Source of the DNA: Phycisphaeraceae bacterium
GTDB taxonomy: Bacteria; Planctomycetota; Phycisphaerae; Phycisphaerales; Phycisphaeraceae
Direction: 5' to 3'
NCBI GenBank assembly: GCA_028280965.1
Contig: JANQKT010000217.1
Span: forward strand, 1 to 52,304
Length of the DNA: 52,304 nt
The notes under the pieces were generated by a model that was given only the letters and a program-made list of their open reading frames with translations, made no database searches and was not told where the DNA came from. The translations under genes and the position numbers were made by a program. Shown here in pieces: positions 7,782 through 15,883 of the stretch (the stretch's first letter is position 1; each line of letters begins with the position of its first letter).

Positions 7782-8519
7782 TCAGTCTTTCGCCTTGAAG
7801 TGCTTGCAAGGCACCTCCTCGATCGATTCTGCCCAGACGCGGATGTTGTCCACCCGGCCGACATCATCGAAAGAGCCGAACCCGATGTAGCCGGACTTGA
7901 ATGCTTTGTCTGTTGCAACCTGGACGGGGTTGTCCATGTCGTCGAAGTAGACAGCGATCCGCCCCGACGCCGCATCCCGCACGACGCGGATGTGCCGCCA
8001 TGCGTCCTCGCCCCAATCAACGCCTGCGGTCCGCTCGGCGGTGACCGGCGTGCGTGGCGCGTCGTTGACGATCATGATCTGGTGGGCGTTTTGATCCGCT
8101 TTCGTCGCCATATGCGTGTAGTAGAAGTGCCCGGGGTCGTTGAAGCCGAAGAAAACACACATGTCGCGGTGGCCGTACTCTCGGCCGTGCTGCATCAGGT
8201 CAACATCAAGCACAAAGCTCTCGACCCGACCCACTTTGATCAGCGCGATGTTGAGCGGCGACCGGTGCTCGGGCTTGTACTCCGACTGGCGATACAGCTC
8301 GAGGTAGCCGTTGCCGTCTTCCGCCTTGGCGTGCCGCCAGGCATCGGGGTCGGTGAAGACGAACGCGTCCACTGCCTCGGGGTCATCAAACGACGCCTCA
8401 TAGACGAGCTGATACCCCGCGGGTACGTGCTCGGGGAGCGCGTGCGGCATTGAGGCGCAGCCGCCGATGAATACGATCACTAGCAGAACAAAGGGAAACT
8501 GGCGTGTTGCTTGTGGCAT
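7782..8519 (-). CDS. Putative lipoprotein with concanavalin/LamG-like beta-sandwich domain
   Basis: 245 aa from ATG 8519, chosen because AGGGT lies 6 nt upstream. An upstream ATG at 8567 would lie inside the rpsA terminator. The signal peptide MPQATRQFPFVLLVIVFIGGC ends in a lipobox-like IGGC, so it is probably lipidated and exported. The rest (FDDPEAVDAFVF, later DAWRHIRVVRDAASGRIAVYFDD and SGYIGFGSFDD) has the strand pattern of the DUF1080/LamG-type carbohydrate-binding or glycosidase-like fold. The substrate is unknown. It lies downstream of rpsA but behind a terminator, so it is transcribed separately. Confidence 0.7.
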   Translation of the reverse strand: MPQATRQFPFVLLVIVFIGGCASMPHALPEHVPAGYQLVYEASFDDPEAVDAFVFTDPDAWRHAKAEDGNGYLELYRQSEYKPEHRSPLNIALIKVGRVESFVLDVDLMQHGREYGHRDMCVFFGFNDPGHFYYTHMATKADQNAHQIMIVNDAPRTPVTAERTAGVDWGEDAWRHIRVVRDAASGRIAVYFDDMDNPVQVATDKAFKSGYIGFGSFDDVGRVDNIRVWAESIEEVPCKHFKAKD

Positions 8520-8551
8520 CGATTGACCCTTAGCGGTTGGGTACCAAGTGT

Positions 8552-8588
8552 ACGAAAAGAAAAACACCCCCGCTTACACGGGGGTGTT
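8552..8588 (-). terminator. Intrinsic terminator of rpsA
   Basis: AACACCCCC (8563-8571) and GGGGGTGTT (8580-8588) form a perfect 9-bp stem with an 8-nt loop. On the minus strand it is followed by a T-rich run (8552-8562). It sits 35 bp after the rpsA stop. Confidence 0.9.
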
Positions 8589-8622
8589 CGAGAGATTGAT
8601 GACGATTTGACTGGCGTCGCGA

Positions 8623-10407
8623 TTACTCGCCGCCGCCGAAGGTGATCTTGTCGGTGCCCAGGTGGTCGTGGCCATCGCCCAGACCGCCCATGCCGCCGCC
8701 CTGCGGCGCGCCGCCGCCGGCCTTGCCTTCCTTGCGCTCCGCCGCGGCCTCTTGGTCGGAGGTCCACTGCGCCCGCTTAAGCGACAGGCCGATCTTGCGG
8801 TCGTCCAGATCGACACGCAGGATCTTGACCTCGACGTCCTGGCCCTGCTGGACGACGTCCTGCGGGTTCTCGACCTTGTGGTCGGCCAGCTCGCTGATGT
8901 GCAAGAGGCCCTCCAGGTCGTCTTCCAGCTCGACGAACACGCCGAAGTTGGTGATCTTCGTGACCTTGCCGTGCACGATCATGCCCGGCTGGTAGGCCGA
9001 CGGGATCGCCTGGTCCCACGGGTCCTCTTCGAGCTGCTTGAGGCCCAGCGCGACGCGCTGCTTCTGCTGGTCGACCTCGAGCACGACGCACTTGGTGTCA
9101 TCGCCCTTCTTGAGCATCTCGTTGGGGTGGCTGATCTTCTTGGTCCACGACAGGTCGCTGACGTGCAGCAGCCCGTCGATGCCCGGCTCGATCTCGACGA
9201 ACGCGCCGTAGCTGGCCAGGTTGCGGACCTTGCCCTCGACGATCGTCCCCGGCGGGTACTTCTCGGCGACCAGCTCCCAGGGGTTGACCTCGGTCTGCTT
9301 CATGCCGAGGCTGATCTCCTGCTTGTTCTGGTCGATCTCAAGCACGACAACATCGACCTCTTCTCCGATGGAGACGACCTCCGACGGGTGGTTGATGCGC
9401 TTGGTCCAGGACATCTCGGAGATGTGGACCAGGCCCTCGACGCCGTCCTCGAGCTTGACGAACGCGCCGTAAGACATGATGTTCGTGACGGTGCCGTTGA
9501 CGCGGGTGTTCGGCGGGTACTTCGCCTCGATGTCTTCCCAGGGCGAAGAGTCCTTCTGCTTGAGGCCGAGCGCGATCTTCTCTTTCTCGAAGTCGATGTT
9601 GAGGATCTTGACCTCGATCTTGTCGTCGATCTTGACCACGTCGGACGGGTGGTTGACCCGGCCCCAGGACATGTCGGTGATGTGCAGGAGCCCGTCGATC
9701 CCGCCGAGGTCCACGAACGCGCCGAAGTCGGCGATGTTCTTGACGGTGCCTTCGACGATGTCGCCGACGCTGATCTTCTCGAGCAGCTGCTTGCGCATGA
9801 CCGCGCGGCGGTCCTCGATGAGCTTGCGGCGGGAGATGACGATGTTGCGGCGCTCGGTGTCGATCTTGAGGATCTGCGCCTCGATCGTCTTGCCGATGTA
9901 GATGCCGATGTCCGGGGGCCGGCGGATATCCACCTGCGACGCGGGCAGGAAGACCGGCACGCCGATATCGACGAGCAGGCCCCCCTTGATCTTGCGCATG
10001 ACCTTGCCTTCGATCGAGTCGCCCTCGTCCTTCTCGGAGATCAGCTTTTCCCAGCCGCGGATGCGGTCGGCCTTGCGCTTGGAGATGGCGACCATGCCGC
10101 CTTCACCCTCGACGGTTTCGAGCAGGACGTCAACCGCGTCGCCGATCTCGACGTCCGCGGGGTTGTCGAACTCGTTCTTGTCCAGGATGCCCTCTGACTT
10201 GAGCCCGACGTCAACCAGGAAGTCGTCGCCGGCCATGCCGATGATCTTGCCGGTGAGGATCGAGCCGCTGGAGAAGTCGGCGATGTTGTCTTGGAGCAGT
10301 TCCTCGTAGTCGCCGCCGGCGACGGCGGTGCCGAACGCGGCTTCGAGCATCGATTCGGCTTCGATGTCTTCGACCGAGAGTTCTGCGATCAGGGTCTTGT
10401 TGACCAT
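8623..10407 (-). CDS. rpsA: 30S ribosomal protein S1
   Basis: 594 aa with six S1 RNA-binding repeats starting near residues 50, 130, 215, 300, 387 and 474, for example GTVKNIADFGAFVDLGGIDG in repeat 3 and GKVTKITNFGVFVELEDDLE in repeat 6. The first two are the diverged, ribosome-docking type. S1 helps mRNAs with structured or weak leaders bind the 30S subunit. The C-terminus adds a glycine-rich, charged tail (GGGAPQGGGMGGLGDG) beyond the last repeat. AAGGA lies about 15 nt before the ATG, which is far. A 125-nt leader is possible and could serve autoregulation, as known in E. coli, but that is inference. Confidence 0.95.
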   Translation of the reverse strand: MVNKTLIAELSVEDIEAESMLEAAFGTAVAGGDYEELLQDNIADFSSGSILTGKIIGMAGDDFLVDVGLKSEGILDKNEFDNPADVEIGDAVDVLLETVEGEGGMVAISKRKADRIRGWEKLISEKDEGDSIEGKVMRKIKGGLLVDIGVPVFLPASQVDIRRPPDIGIYIGKTIEAQILKIDTERRNIVISRRKLIEDRRAVMRKQLLEKISVGDIVEGTVKNIADFGAFVDLGGIDGLLHITDMSWGRVNHPSDVVKIDDKIEVKILNIDFEKEKIALGLKQKDSSPWEDIEAKYPPNTRVNGTVTNIMSYGAFVKLEDGVEGLVHISEMSWTKRINHPSEVVSIGEEVDVVVLEIDQNKQEISLGMKQTEVNPWELVAEKYPPGTIVEGKVRNLASYGAFVEIEPGIDGLLHVSDLSWTKKISHPNEMLKKGDDTKCVVLEVDQQKQRVALGLKQLEEDPWDQAIPSAYQPGMIVHGKVTKITNFGVFVELEDDLEGLLHISELADHKVENPQDVVQQGQDVEVKILRVDLDDRKIGLSLKRAQWTSDQEAAAERKEGKAGGGAPQGGGMGGLGDGHDHLGTDKITFGGGE

Positions 10408-10538
10408 AAGAAGTGGGGTGTCCTTTCGTGACCGGGTTTACCCGCCTCGGCGCACGCCGAAGAACAACGGGTCACGGGCTACGGAAAGCCCGCCTGGTGG
10501 GGATGCCCCGGCGGACCATCCGCTGGAGCGAGCCAAAC

Positions 10539-10547
10539 AGTGTATCA
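10539..10547 (-). promoter_or_regulatory. Candidate extended -10 promoter of rpsA
   Basis: TGATACACT on the minus strand (TGN plus TACACT). It gives a leader of about 125 nt. The leader contains a TCGGCG/CGCCGA hairpin at 10447-10460. No -35 is evident. Confidence 0.35.
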
Positions 10548-10578
10548 GAACCCGGAATCGACGTATATGACCGGCCGC

Positions 10579-11352
10579 TTAAACCCCGGCGGTCGATCGC
10601 TCTCGGACATGCTGTACCGCGTTCTCGAAGAAACGCAGGCCGGGCATCGTTTCAAGCAAGAATCCCTCGCCCCGCCGGGTCCATTGCGGGTGCTGGGTCG
10701 GGGTGACGTAGCGTTCGGGGTGCGGCATCAGGCCGAAGATCACACCGGACGGATCGCAGATGCCGGCGATGCGATCGTCCGAGCCGTTGGGGTTGTGGCC
10801 ATCGGCGTAGCGGAGGGCGACTTGGCTATTAGATTTGAGATTTTCAATCAAGGCCGCCGGGCCGGTGAACCGGCCCTCGCCATGGGCGATAGGGAGTTCG
10901 AAGCCGCCCAGGCCTTGTGTCCAGATGCATACGGATTGCGGGTCCGCGACCATCGGCGTCCACCGGCAGGTGAATCGGCCGGACGTGTTGTCGGCGAGCG
11001 TGCACCGCTGGCGCGGATCGATGGGGTTGGGCAGCAGGCCGAGCTTGACCAGCACCTGGAAGCCGTTGCAGATCCCGATCATCGGCACGCCACGCCGTGC
11101 CGCGTCCTGCAGCGGCCCGAGCAGGCGGTGCTTCACGCGGTTGGCAAAGATACGCCCGGCAGCGATGTCGTCGCCATAGCTAAAACCGCCGGGGAAGCCG
11201 ATGAGGTCGAACCGCTCGATCCGCACCGGCTCGTCGATCAGCCGGCCGAGGTGGATCGTCTGCGTCGACGCGCCGGCCTGCTCGAAGGCGTGGGCCAACT
11301 CGGCGTCGCAGTTGGTCCCGGCGGTGCGGATAATCAGGGTCGTGGGCTGCAT
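10579..11352 (-). CDS. purQ: Phosphoribosylformylglycinamidine synthase, glutaminase subunit
   Basis: 257 aa class-I glutamine amidotransferase that feeds ammonia to PurL in purine synthesis. Visible: LIIRTAGTNCDAELAHAFEQ at the N-terminus, GFPGGFSYGDDIAAG, the nucleophile region GICNGFQ (catalytic Cys), and MPHPER near the C-terminus (catalytic His and Glu). I chose ATG 11352 (MQPTTLIIR) over ATGs at 11364/11361 because those lie inside the TATGAT -10 element and because PurQ proteins normally start right at this strand. purL and purS are not in the window. Divergent from the CPBP protease. Confidence 0.93.
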   Translation of the reverse strand: MQPTTLIIRTAGTNCDAELAHAFEQAGASTQTIHLGRLIDEPVRIERFDLIGFPGGFSYGDDIAAGRIFANRVKHRLLGPLQDAARRGVPMIGICNGFQVLVKLGLLPNPIDPRQRCTLADNTSGRFTCRWTPMVADPQSVCIWTQGLGGFELPIAHGEGRFTGPAALIENLKSNSQVALRYADGHNPNGSDDRIAGICDPSGVIFGLMPHPERYVTPTQHPQWTRRGEGFLLETMPGLRFFENAVQHVRERSTAGV

Positions 11353-11359
11353 CGGTGGC

Positions 11360-11365
11360 ATCATA
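11360..11365 (-). promoter_or_regulatory. Leaderless-type -10 of purQ
   Basis: TATGAT on the minus strand, then 7 nt, then ATG 11352. There is no Shine-Dalgarno between them. Confidence 0.55.
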
Positions 11366-11383
11366 ACAAAGCCGCCCGCCGAC

Positions 11384-11389
11384 TATGAT
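11384..11389 (+). promoter_or_regulatory. Leaderless-type -10 of the CPBP protease gene
   Basis: TATGAT, then 7 nt (GGGGCGG), then ATG 11397. It forms a back-to-back pair with the purQ element 18 bp away. Confidence 0.5.
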
Positions 11390-11396
11390 GGGGCGG

Positions 11397-12848
11397 ATGG
11401 ATCAACCACCCCCGCAGCACGACCCGTGGCAGCCGGCGCAAGCGCCAACACCACCGCCGCCGGCTCACGCATCACAACACCCGACGTTTGCGCCGTTGTC
11501 GCCGAGTAGGCGTCTGCGCGTTGCGCTCGCGTGGGTGTCGATCTGCCTGTTTACGCTGCTGGCGATCCTGGTCCAGCGTCAGGCGCTGGACCTGCCGCCT
11601 TTGAGTGATGCGGAACTGCTCCAACCGAGCCTGCACATCAAGATTCAGGGCCAGGTCGCGGTTGGCGCTGCGCAGATGTCAAGCGGGCCTGCCGCCCCGG
11701 CGAACGTCGATCGGAGCATGAACAATATCGCGGCGGTAATGCAGACCCCCGCCGATCAGGTGCGGTATACGATTGTCTATGCCGAGGTTGGGGGGAGCGA
11801 AGACGCGCTCTGGGTGATCGATGACCTGCGTAGCAACCCAAGTTACTATGAGATTACGGGCGAGGAATTAGCAGACCTCGACATCCTTGAGCAGATCTAC
11901 GAAGGCCGAACGATTAGCAGCGCCGACCGCAAACGCTTGCTGGACCGGCACGAATGGTTTGGCGAACTGGCGATCAGCCACAACACCTCTCGGTCGAGCC
12001 CGGCCTACCAAGCGCCGCGGTCGTCCGGGCAGAAGCTGATTGTTTTCGTCATGCTCCTAATCCTGCTCGCCCTGCTTGTCGGGGCCGGGGCGCTGGGCGT
12101 TTGCATCTTTGCGATCACGCAACTCGCCGGCGGGAAGATCCGTCCGAGGTTCAAGGCCTTCCCCAACGCGGCCGAGACACCGATGCTGTCGGAAACGATC
12201 GCTTTGTTCCTCGCCATTTTTGCGATCACCGGCTTGTTCACGGTCTTCCTGATCAAAGAGCACAAGATCGACATCTCGGTCTTTACGCTCCTGCCGCTGA
12301 CCCTGTGCCCGCTGATCCCGCTGCTCTTCGGCGGTGGCTGGCGTCGGTACAAACAACTGACCGGTCTGCACCGTGGTGAGGGCGTCTTTAAAGAGATCGG
12401 TTGTGGGCTGCTCGGCTATCTGGCCGGGCTCCCGCTGGTCGTCATCGGGTTTGTGGTCTCGATCGTCTTCTTTCTTCTGTTCCCGATCGAGGCTGAACAC
12501 CCGGTCATGGACCCGATCAGCGGCGCGGGCCCGCTTGGGATCCTGCTGCTGGTCCTGATGCTCACCGTCTGGGCGCCGCTGGTTGAGGAGACCCTGTTCC
12601 GGGGGGTGTTTTACAGCCACTGTCGGCGGTGGATGGCCTGGCCGGTCGCGGGGATCATCACCGGCATCGTGTTCGCCGCGATCCACCCGCAGTGGATCTG
12701 GTTTGTCCCGGGCCTGGCGTCGATCGGCCTGGTGTTCGCCATGATCCGCGAATGGCGCGGCTCCCTCATCGGATCGATCGCGGCGCACGCCTTGCACAAC
12801 GGCACGATCGCCTGCATCCTGGTGATCCTGCTTTGGTTGTTGGCATAG
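11397..12848 (+). CDS. CPBP-family intramembrane metalloprotease
   Basis: 483 aa membrane protein. A proline/glutamine-rich N-terminus precedes a first membrane helix (about 45-60), then an extracytoplasmic-type domain (about 70-205), then seven or so further helices. The C-terminal CPBP (Abi/CAAX-like) core has its three motifs: EETLFR (glutamate pair plus Arg), FAAIHP, and HALHNG. These residues form the metal site of the Rce1-type glutamate protease fold. The start is ATG 11397, just after a TATGAT. The substrate is unknown. The long N-terminal domain is not typical of the small family members. Confidence 0.85.
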   Translation: MDQPPPQHDPWQPAQAPTPPPPAHASQHPTFAPLSPSRRLRVALAWVSICLFTLLAILVQRQALDLPPLSDAELLQPSLHIKIQGQVAVGAAQMSSGPAAPANVDRSMNNIAAVMQTPADQVRYTIVYAEVGGSEDALWVIDDLRSNPSYYEITGEELADLDILEQIYEGRTISSADRKRLLDRHEWFGELAISHNTSRSSPAYQAPRSSGQKLIVFVMLLILLALLVGAGALGVCIFAITQLAGGKIRPRFKAFPNAAETPMLSETIALFLAIFAITGLFTVFLIKEHKIDISVFTLLPLTLCPLIPLLFGGGWRRYKQLTGLHRGEGVFKEIGCGLLGYLAGLPLVVIGFVVSIVFFLLFPIEAEHPVMDPISGAGPLGILLLVLMLTVWAPLVEETLFRGVFYSHCRRWMAWPVAGIITGIVFAAIHPQWIWFVPGLASIGLVFAMIREWRGSLIGSIAAHALHNGTIACILVILLWLLA

Positions 12849-12867
12849 GCCTTGACGGGCTGACCTG

Positions 12868-12897
12868 TCAGTGCACTTGCTTATGCTTCGTGCTCGG
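12868..12897 (+). repeat. Dispersed short repeat, copy C
   Basis: TCAGTGCACTTGCTTATGCT then TCGTGCTCGG. It matches copies A and B around 3.0-3.7 kb. It overlaps the last codons of the BFD gene on the minus strand, which reads PEHEA-stop from the repeat. Confidence 0.6.
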
Positions 12898-13165
12898 GTG
12901 CGGCCTCCCGCTTACCGGTCGACCGAAACGCCGCCCGCTTCTTCGCATACGCTTCGGGGCTGAGCGGCAGGTCGGGTTTTTCAACCCCGTCGCGGCACTG
13001 CTGATGCAGCGACTTGAGGAACGGCACGCACCAGCCGCAGCCGGTCCCGGCGGAGAGGCACTCGCTGATCAGGCTTGCCACCGCGGGCTTCTCGCGTTTG
13101 CAGTAGTTCACCACCTTCCGCTGGCTGACGTGGAAACACAGGCAGACGTGGTCGTCGGGGTTCAT
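12881..13165 (-). CDS. BFD-type (2Fe-2S)-binding protein
   Basis: 94 aa. The N-terminal half has CLCFHVSQRKVVNYC and AGTGCGWC, giving C-x-C then C-x2-C, the [2Fe-2S] pattern of bacterioferritin-associated ferredoxin. Such proteins reduce bacterioferritin iron for release, or act as small electron carriers. The C-terminal half (about 55-94) is a charged tail with no recognised domain. The last residues (PEHEA) are encoded by a dispersed repeat, so the original C-terminus may have been altered. ATG 13165 is chosen as the first codon before the domain. Divergent from recR by 32 bp. No bacterioferritin gene is nearby. Confidence 0.85.
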   Translation of the reverse strand: MNPDDHVCLCFHVSQRKVVNYCKREKPAVASLISECLSAGTGCGWCVPFLKSLHQQCRDGVEKPDLPLSPEAYAKKRAAFRSTGKREAAPEHEA

Positions 13166-13169
13166 GGCA

Positions 13170-13175
13170 TACAAT
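13170..13175 (+). promoter_or_regulatory. -10 element of recR
   Basis: TACAAT 22 nt before ATG 13198. GGAAGGA (13187-13192 region) lies between them, so recR has a short leader with a Shine-Dalgarno, unlike the leaderless-type genes. Confidence 0.5.
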
Positions 13176-13197
13176 CCTAGCACCTCGGAAGGAATGA

Positions 13198-13812
13198 ATG
13201 CGCCCGATGCCTGCCTCCGCTTACGACCTGCTGCTGGACGAACTGGAGAAGCTGCCGGGCATCGGCCGCCGCTCGGCCGAGCGGATCGCGTTCCACCTGC
13301 TCCGCCAGCCATCGACCGACGCGGTCGCGCTGTCCGAGGCGCTGACCCGCTTCCGCACGAACCTCAAGGTCTGCTCGGTTTGCGGGCACGTAACCGAGTC
13401 GGACCCGTGCCCGATTTGTGCCGACCCGAAGCGGGACGCGTCGGTCGTCCTGGTCGTCGAGCAGCCCAGCGACGTCGTCGCGATCGAGCAGGCCGGGGCG
13501 TACCGCGGGCTGTACCACGTCCTGATGGGCCGGCTGTCGCCGATGGAGGGGATCGCGGCCGGTGAGCTGAACATCGGCGGGCTTCTGGAGCGGGTGCGGG
13601 CCGATGCGTCTTCGATCGCGGAAGTCATTCTGGGCACGAACCCGACGCTCGAGGGCGACGGCACGGCGCTGTATCTGGCCGAGTCGCTGCAGAAGCTGGG
13701 CGTCAACGTCACCCGTCTCGCCCGCGGGATGCCGGTCGGCTCGAGCCTGCAGACGGTTTCCAAGGCGGTGCTGAGTGATGCGATCCAGGCGCGGACGCGG
13801 AGCGCGACCTGA
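13198..13812 (+). CDS. recR: Recombination protein RecR
   Basis: 204 aa. It acts with RecF/RecO in recombinational repair of gapped DNA and loading of RecA. Domains in order: helix-hairpin-helix (LEKLPGIGRRSAERIAFHLL, about 16-35), a four-cysteine zinc finger (CSVCGHVTESDPCPIC), and the Toprim domain (VLVVEQPSDVVAIEQAG, then GRLSPMEGIA). The length matches the family. A strong Shine-Dalgarno lies 5-6 nt before the ATG. dnaX and the YbaB-family gene that often precede recR are absent here. Confidence 0.95.
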   Translation: MRPMPASAYDLLLDELEKLPGIGRRSAERIAFHLLRQPSTDAVALSEALTRFRTNLKVCSVCGHVTESDPCPICADPKRDASVVLVVEQPSDVVAIEQAGAYRGLYHVLMGRLSPMEGIAAGELNIGGLLERVRADASSIAEVILGTNPTLEGDGTALYLAESLQKLGVNVTRLARGMPVGSSLQTVSKAVLSDAIQARTRSAT

Positions 13813-13822
13813 TGGGCATCGC

Positions 13823-13838
13823 TGGTATGATCTTTGCA
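13823..13838 (+). promoter_or_regulatory. Sigma-54-like -24/-12 promoter upstream of rpoN
   Basis: TGGTATGATCTTTGCA fits TGGCACG-N4-TTGCA at 10 of 12 conserved positions, with exactly 10 nt between GG and GC. The same bases contain TATGAT (13826-13831), so a sigma-70 reading is also possible. The predicted sigma-54 start is near 13849, 28 nt before the ATG. Confidence 0.55.
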
Positions 13839-13848
13839 GTACTGCAAA
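13833..13848. promoter_or_regulatory. Perfect 16-bp palindrome at the rpoN promoter
   Basis: TTTGCAGTACTGCAAA is its own reverse complement. It overlaps the -12 element and covers the start-site region under either promoter reading, which is the position of an operator. Confidence 0.6.
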
Positions 13849-13876
13849 CCACGGGCCACACCGAGCACCGCCGACG

Positions 13877-15415
13877 ATGAGACTGGACACCGGACAACAG
13901 ATGCGCATGGACCAGCGGATGAAGCTGGACCCGCGCATGATCCAGTCGATGGAGATCCTCCAGATGCCGACACCGGCCCTGGAGGAGCGCATCGAGCAGG
14001 AGCTCGCGTCGAACCCCACGCTCGAGATCGCCCAGGCGGGGGCGGACGCCCAGACCCTCGAGGCCGAGCGCGAGCAGCAGCAGCGCGACGACTACGAGGG
14101 CGAGCGTGAGCTGGTCGTCGACCGCAACGAGCACGACCACGCCGAGGCCGCGGACGATTTCGAGCGGCTGTCCAACCTCTCCGAGCAGTACGGTGAGTCG
14201 TGGGATTCGAACACCTCCGAGTCGTCCTCGTCGTCCGACTTCGCCCGACGGCAGGTCAGCGCCTCAGCCGGGTCGCGCGACGGCAAGCTCGATGCGATGG
14301 CGAACACCGCGGCGCGTGGGGCATCGCTGTATGAACAGTTGCTGGATCAGTGGCACTTGGCCGAGGTGCCCAAGGAAGTGGCCGAGGTGGGCGAGTACCT
14401 GATCGGCCTGATTGATGCGGACGGCTATCTGCGGACGCCGACGCCGGACCTGCTGGCCGAGATGCCCGACGGGACGACGCCCGAGCAGGTCGATGCCGCG
14501 GTGGACACGCTGCAGCAGACGCTCGACCCGCCGGGGCTGGCGGCGCGTGATTTCCGCGAGTGCCTGCTGCTGCAGATCGACGCGAAGGAGGCGGACGACT
14601 TCGACCTGGACCTGTCGCTGCAGCGCGAACTCATCGAGCAGCACCTCAAGGATATTGAGGCCAACCGCTACCCGAAGATCGCCAAGGCGACCGGCCGGGA
14701 GATCGACGAGCTCAAGCAGGCGGTGCTGAGCCTGCGCCAGTTCCACCCCCACCCCGGCCGGCTCTTGGCGCGGGACGAGGTCCGCACGATCACGCCCGAC
14801 GCGGTGATCGATTTCGACGAGGAGCAGGACGCCTACACCGCCACGCTGACACACGGCCGGCTGCCTGCGCTGACCATCAGCCGCGACTACCAGGACCTGG
14901 CGAAGGACAAGGACGCGGACAAGAAAACGCGCGACTTCGTGAATAAGAACCTGTCCAACGCCCGCTGGCTGATCGACGCGATCAACCAGCGCAACAGCAC
15001 GCTGCTCCGCGTGATTGGTGTAGTGGTGCAGGCCCAACGCGATTTCTTTGACCAGGGCCCGCAGGCGCTGCGCCCGCTGCCGATGACAACCGTCGCCGAC
15101 CAGCTCGGCGTGCACGTCGCGACCGTCAGCCGGGCGGTCAGCGAGAAGTACCTGCAGACGCCGCGCGGGATCCTGCCCTTGCGCATGTTCTTCTCCGGCG
15201 GGACCGAGTCCGAAGGCGGCGAGTCCATGGCCTGGGGCGCGGTGCAGGCCAAGCTCAAAGGGGTCATCGACAACGAGGACAAGACCAAGCCGATGACCGA
15301 CGACGAACTCGTCACCGCGATGAAAGGGCAGGGCATCGACATCGCCCGGCGGACGGTCGCGAAGTACCGGAAGGTGATGAATATCGCCCCGGCCCGGCAA
15401 CGCCGGGAGTACTGA
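13877..15415 (+). CDS. rpoN: RNA polymerase sigma-54 factor
   Basis: 512 aa from ATG 13877. It directs RNA polymerase to -24/-12 promoters and needs AAA+ activators. Region I is glutamine/methionine-rich (GQQMRMDQRMKLDPRMIQSM), an acidic region II follows (about 55-115), and then come the core-binding and helix-turn-helix regions (TVADQLGVHVATVSRAVSEK). The RpoN box reads ARRTVAKYR near residue 497, identical to the classic box. No Shine-Dalgarno precedes the ATG. An NtrC-type activator lies 11 kb away in the same window. Confidence 0.95.
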   Translation: MRLDTGQQMRMDQRMKLDPRMIQSMEILQMPTPALEERIEQELASNPTLEIAQAGADAQTLEAEREQQQRDDYEGERELVVDRNEHDHAEAADDFERLSNLSEQYGESWDSNTSESSSSSDFARRQVSASAGSRDGKLDAMANTAARGASLYEQLLDQWHLAEVPKEVAEVGEYLIGLIDADGYLRTPTPDLLAEMPDGTTPEQVDAAVDTLQQTLDPPGLAARDFRECLLLQIDAKEADDFDLDLSLQRELIEQHLKDIEANRYPKIAKATGREIDELKQAVLSLRQFHPHPGRLLARDEVRTITPDAVIDFDEEQDAYTATLTHGRLPALTISRDYQDLAKDKDADKKTRDFVNKNLSNARWLIDAINQRNSTLLRVIGVVVQAQRDFFDQGPQALRPLPMTTVADQLGVHVATVSRAVSEKYLQTPRGILPLRMFFSGGTESEGGESMAWGAVQAKLKGVIDNEDKTKPMTDDELVTAMKGQGIDIARRTVAKYRKVMNIAPARQRREY

Positions 15416-15427
15416 TCAAACCTAGCT

Positions 15428-15454
15428 AAGAACAAACCCCACCTTGCGGCGGGG
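15428..15454 (-). terminator. Intrinsic terminator of the 106-aa conserved gene
   Basis: On the minus strand CCCCGCC-GCAA-GGTGGGG forms a 7-bp stem (one G-U pair) with a GCAA tetraloop, followed by TTTGTTCTT. It lies between the convergent stops of rpoN and the 106-aa gene and serves the latter. Confidence 0.85.
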
Positions 15455-15485
15455 CTGCATGTTGCTGCTGATGACTTCGCGCGAA

Positions 15486-15806
15486 TCAGGCGGCGCTGAT
15501 TTCGACGAACTTCTCGACGCCCTTGAGGTCGGTCAGCACATCGACCGAGGCGAGGATCGTGCCCGACTCGCCGACGACACCGGTGACCGGGCGCTGCTTG
15601 GGCAGCCGGCCTTCCCAGACGCGCCAGCGCCCGCCACGCGGGGAGTGGGTCTGGTTGGTCTGACGGACCTTCTTGAGCCGCTTGTTCTCGGCGACCACGG
15701 CCGCGTCCTTCGAGAGCAGACGCACCAACGTCTTGCGGGCCGCGGCATTGGCGGGCTCTTTCACGATCTTGATGGTGACGGTGGTTCCGGGGGCAATATC
15801 GGCCAT
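15486..15806 (-). CDS. Small conserved basic protein, unknown function
   Basis: 106 aa from ATG 15806, with GAGG 6 nt upstream. It starts MADIAPGTTVTIKIVKEPAN. A lysine/arginine-rich middle follows (ENKRLKKVRQTNQTHSPRGG, about 40-59), then a beta-rich end (RPVTGVVGESGTILASVDVL, then KGVEKFVEIS). There is no signal peptide or membrane segment. The basic, tryptophan-bearing centre (GGRWRVWEGR) suggests nucleic-acid or ribosome contact, which is a guess. It has its own terminator and lies downstream of hemA in the same direction. Confidence 0.75.
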   Translation of the reverse strand: MADIAPGTTVTIKIVKEPANAAARKTLVRLLSKDAAVVAENKRLKKVRQTNQTHSPRGGRWRVWEGRLPKQRPVTGVVGESGTILASVDVLTDLKGVEKFVEISAA

Positions 15807-15883
15807 GGGTCGCCTCGCGGTTTTCGCTGGGGTGGGTTCTGGTAATAGCGAGCCGGGTATTGTGTCGAATTGTGACCGAGCAG

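Noticed and set aside
8662-10197. Open frame of 511 codons opposite rpsA
   Set aside because: It is exactly antisense to a conserved gene and has biased, repetitive composition (Asp, Leu, Val, Arg). High GC keeps stop codons rare on the opposite strand. Similar antisense frames oppose hemA, zwf, lon and the cytochrome gene.
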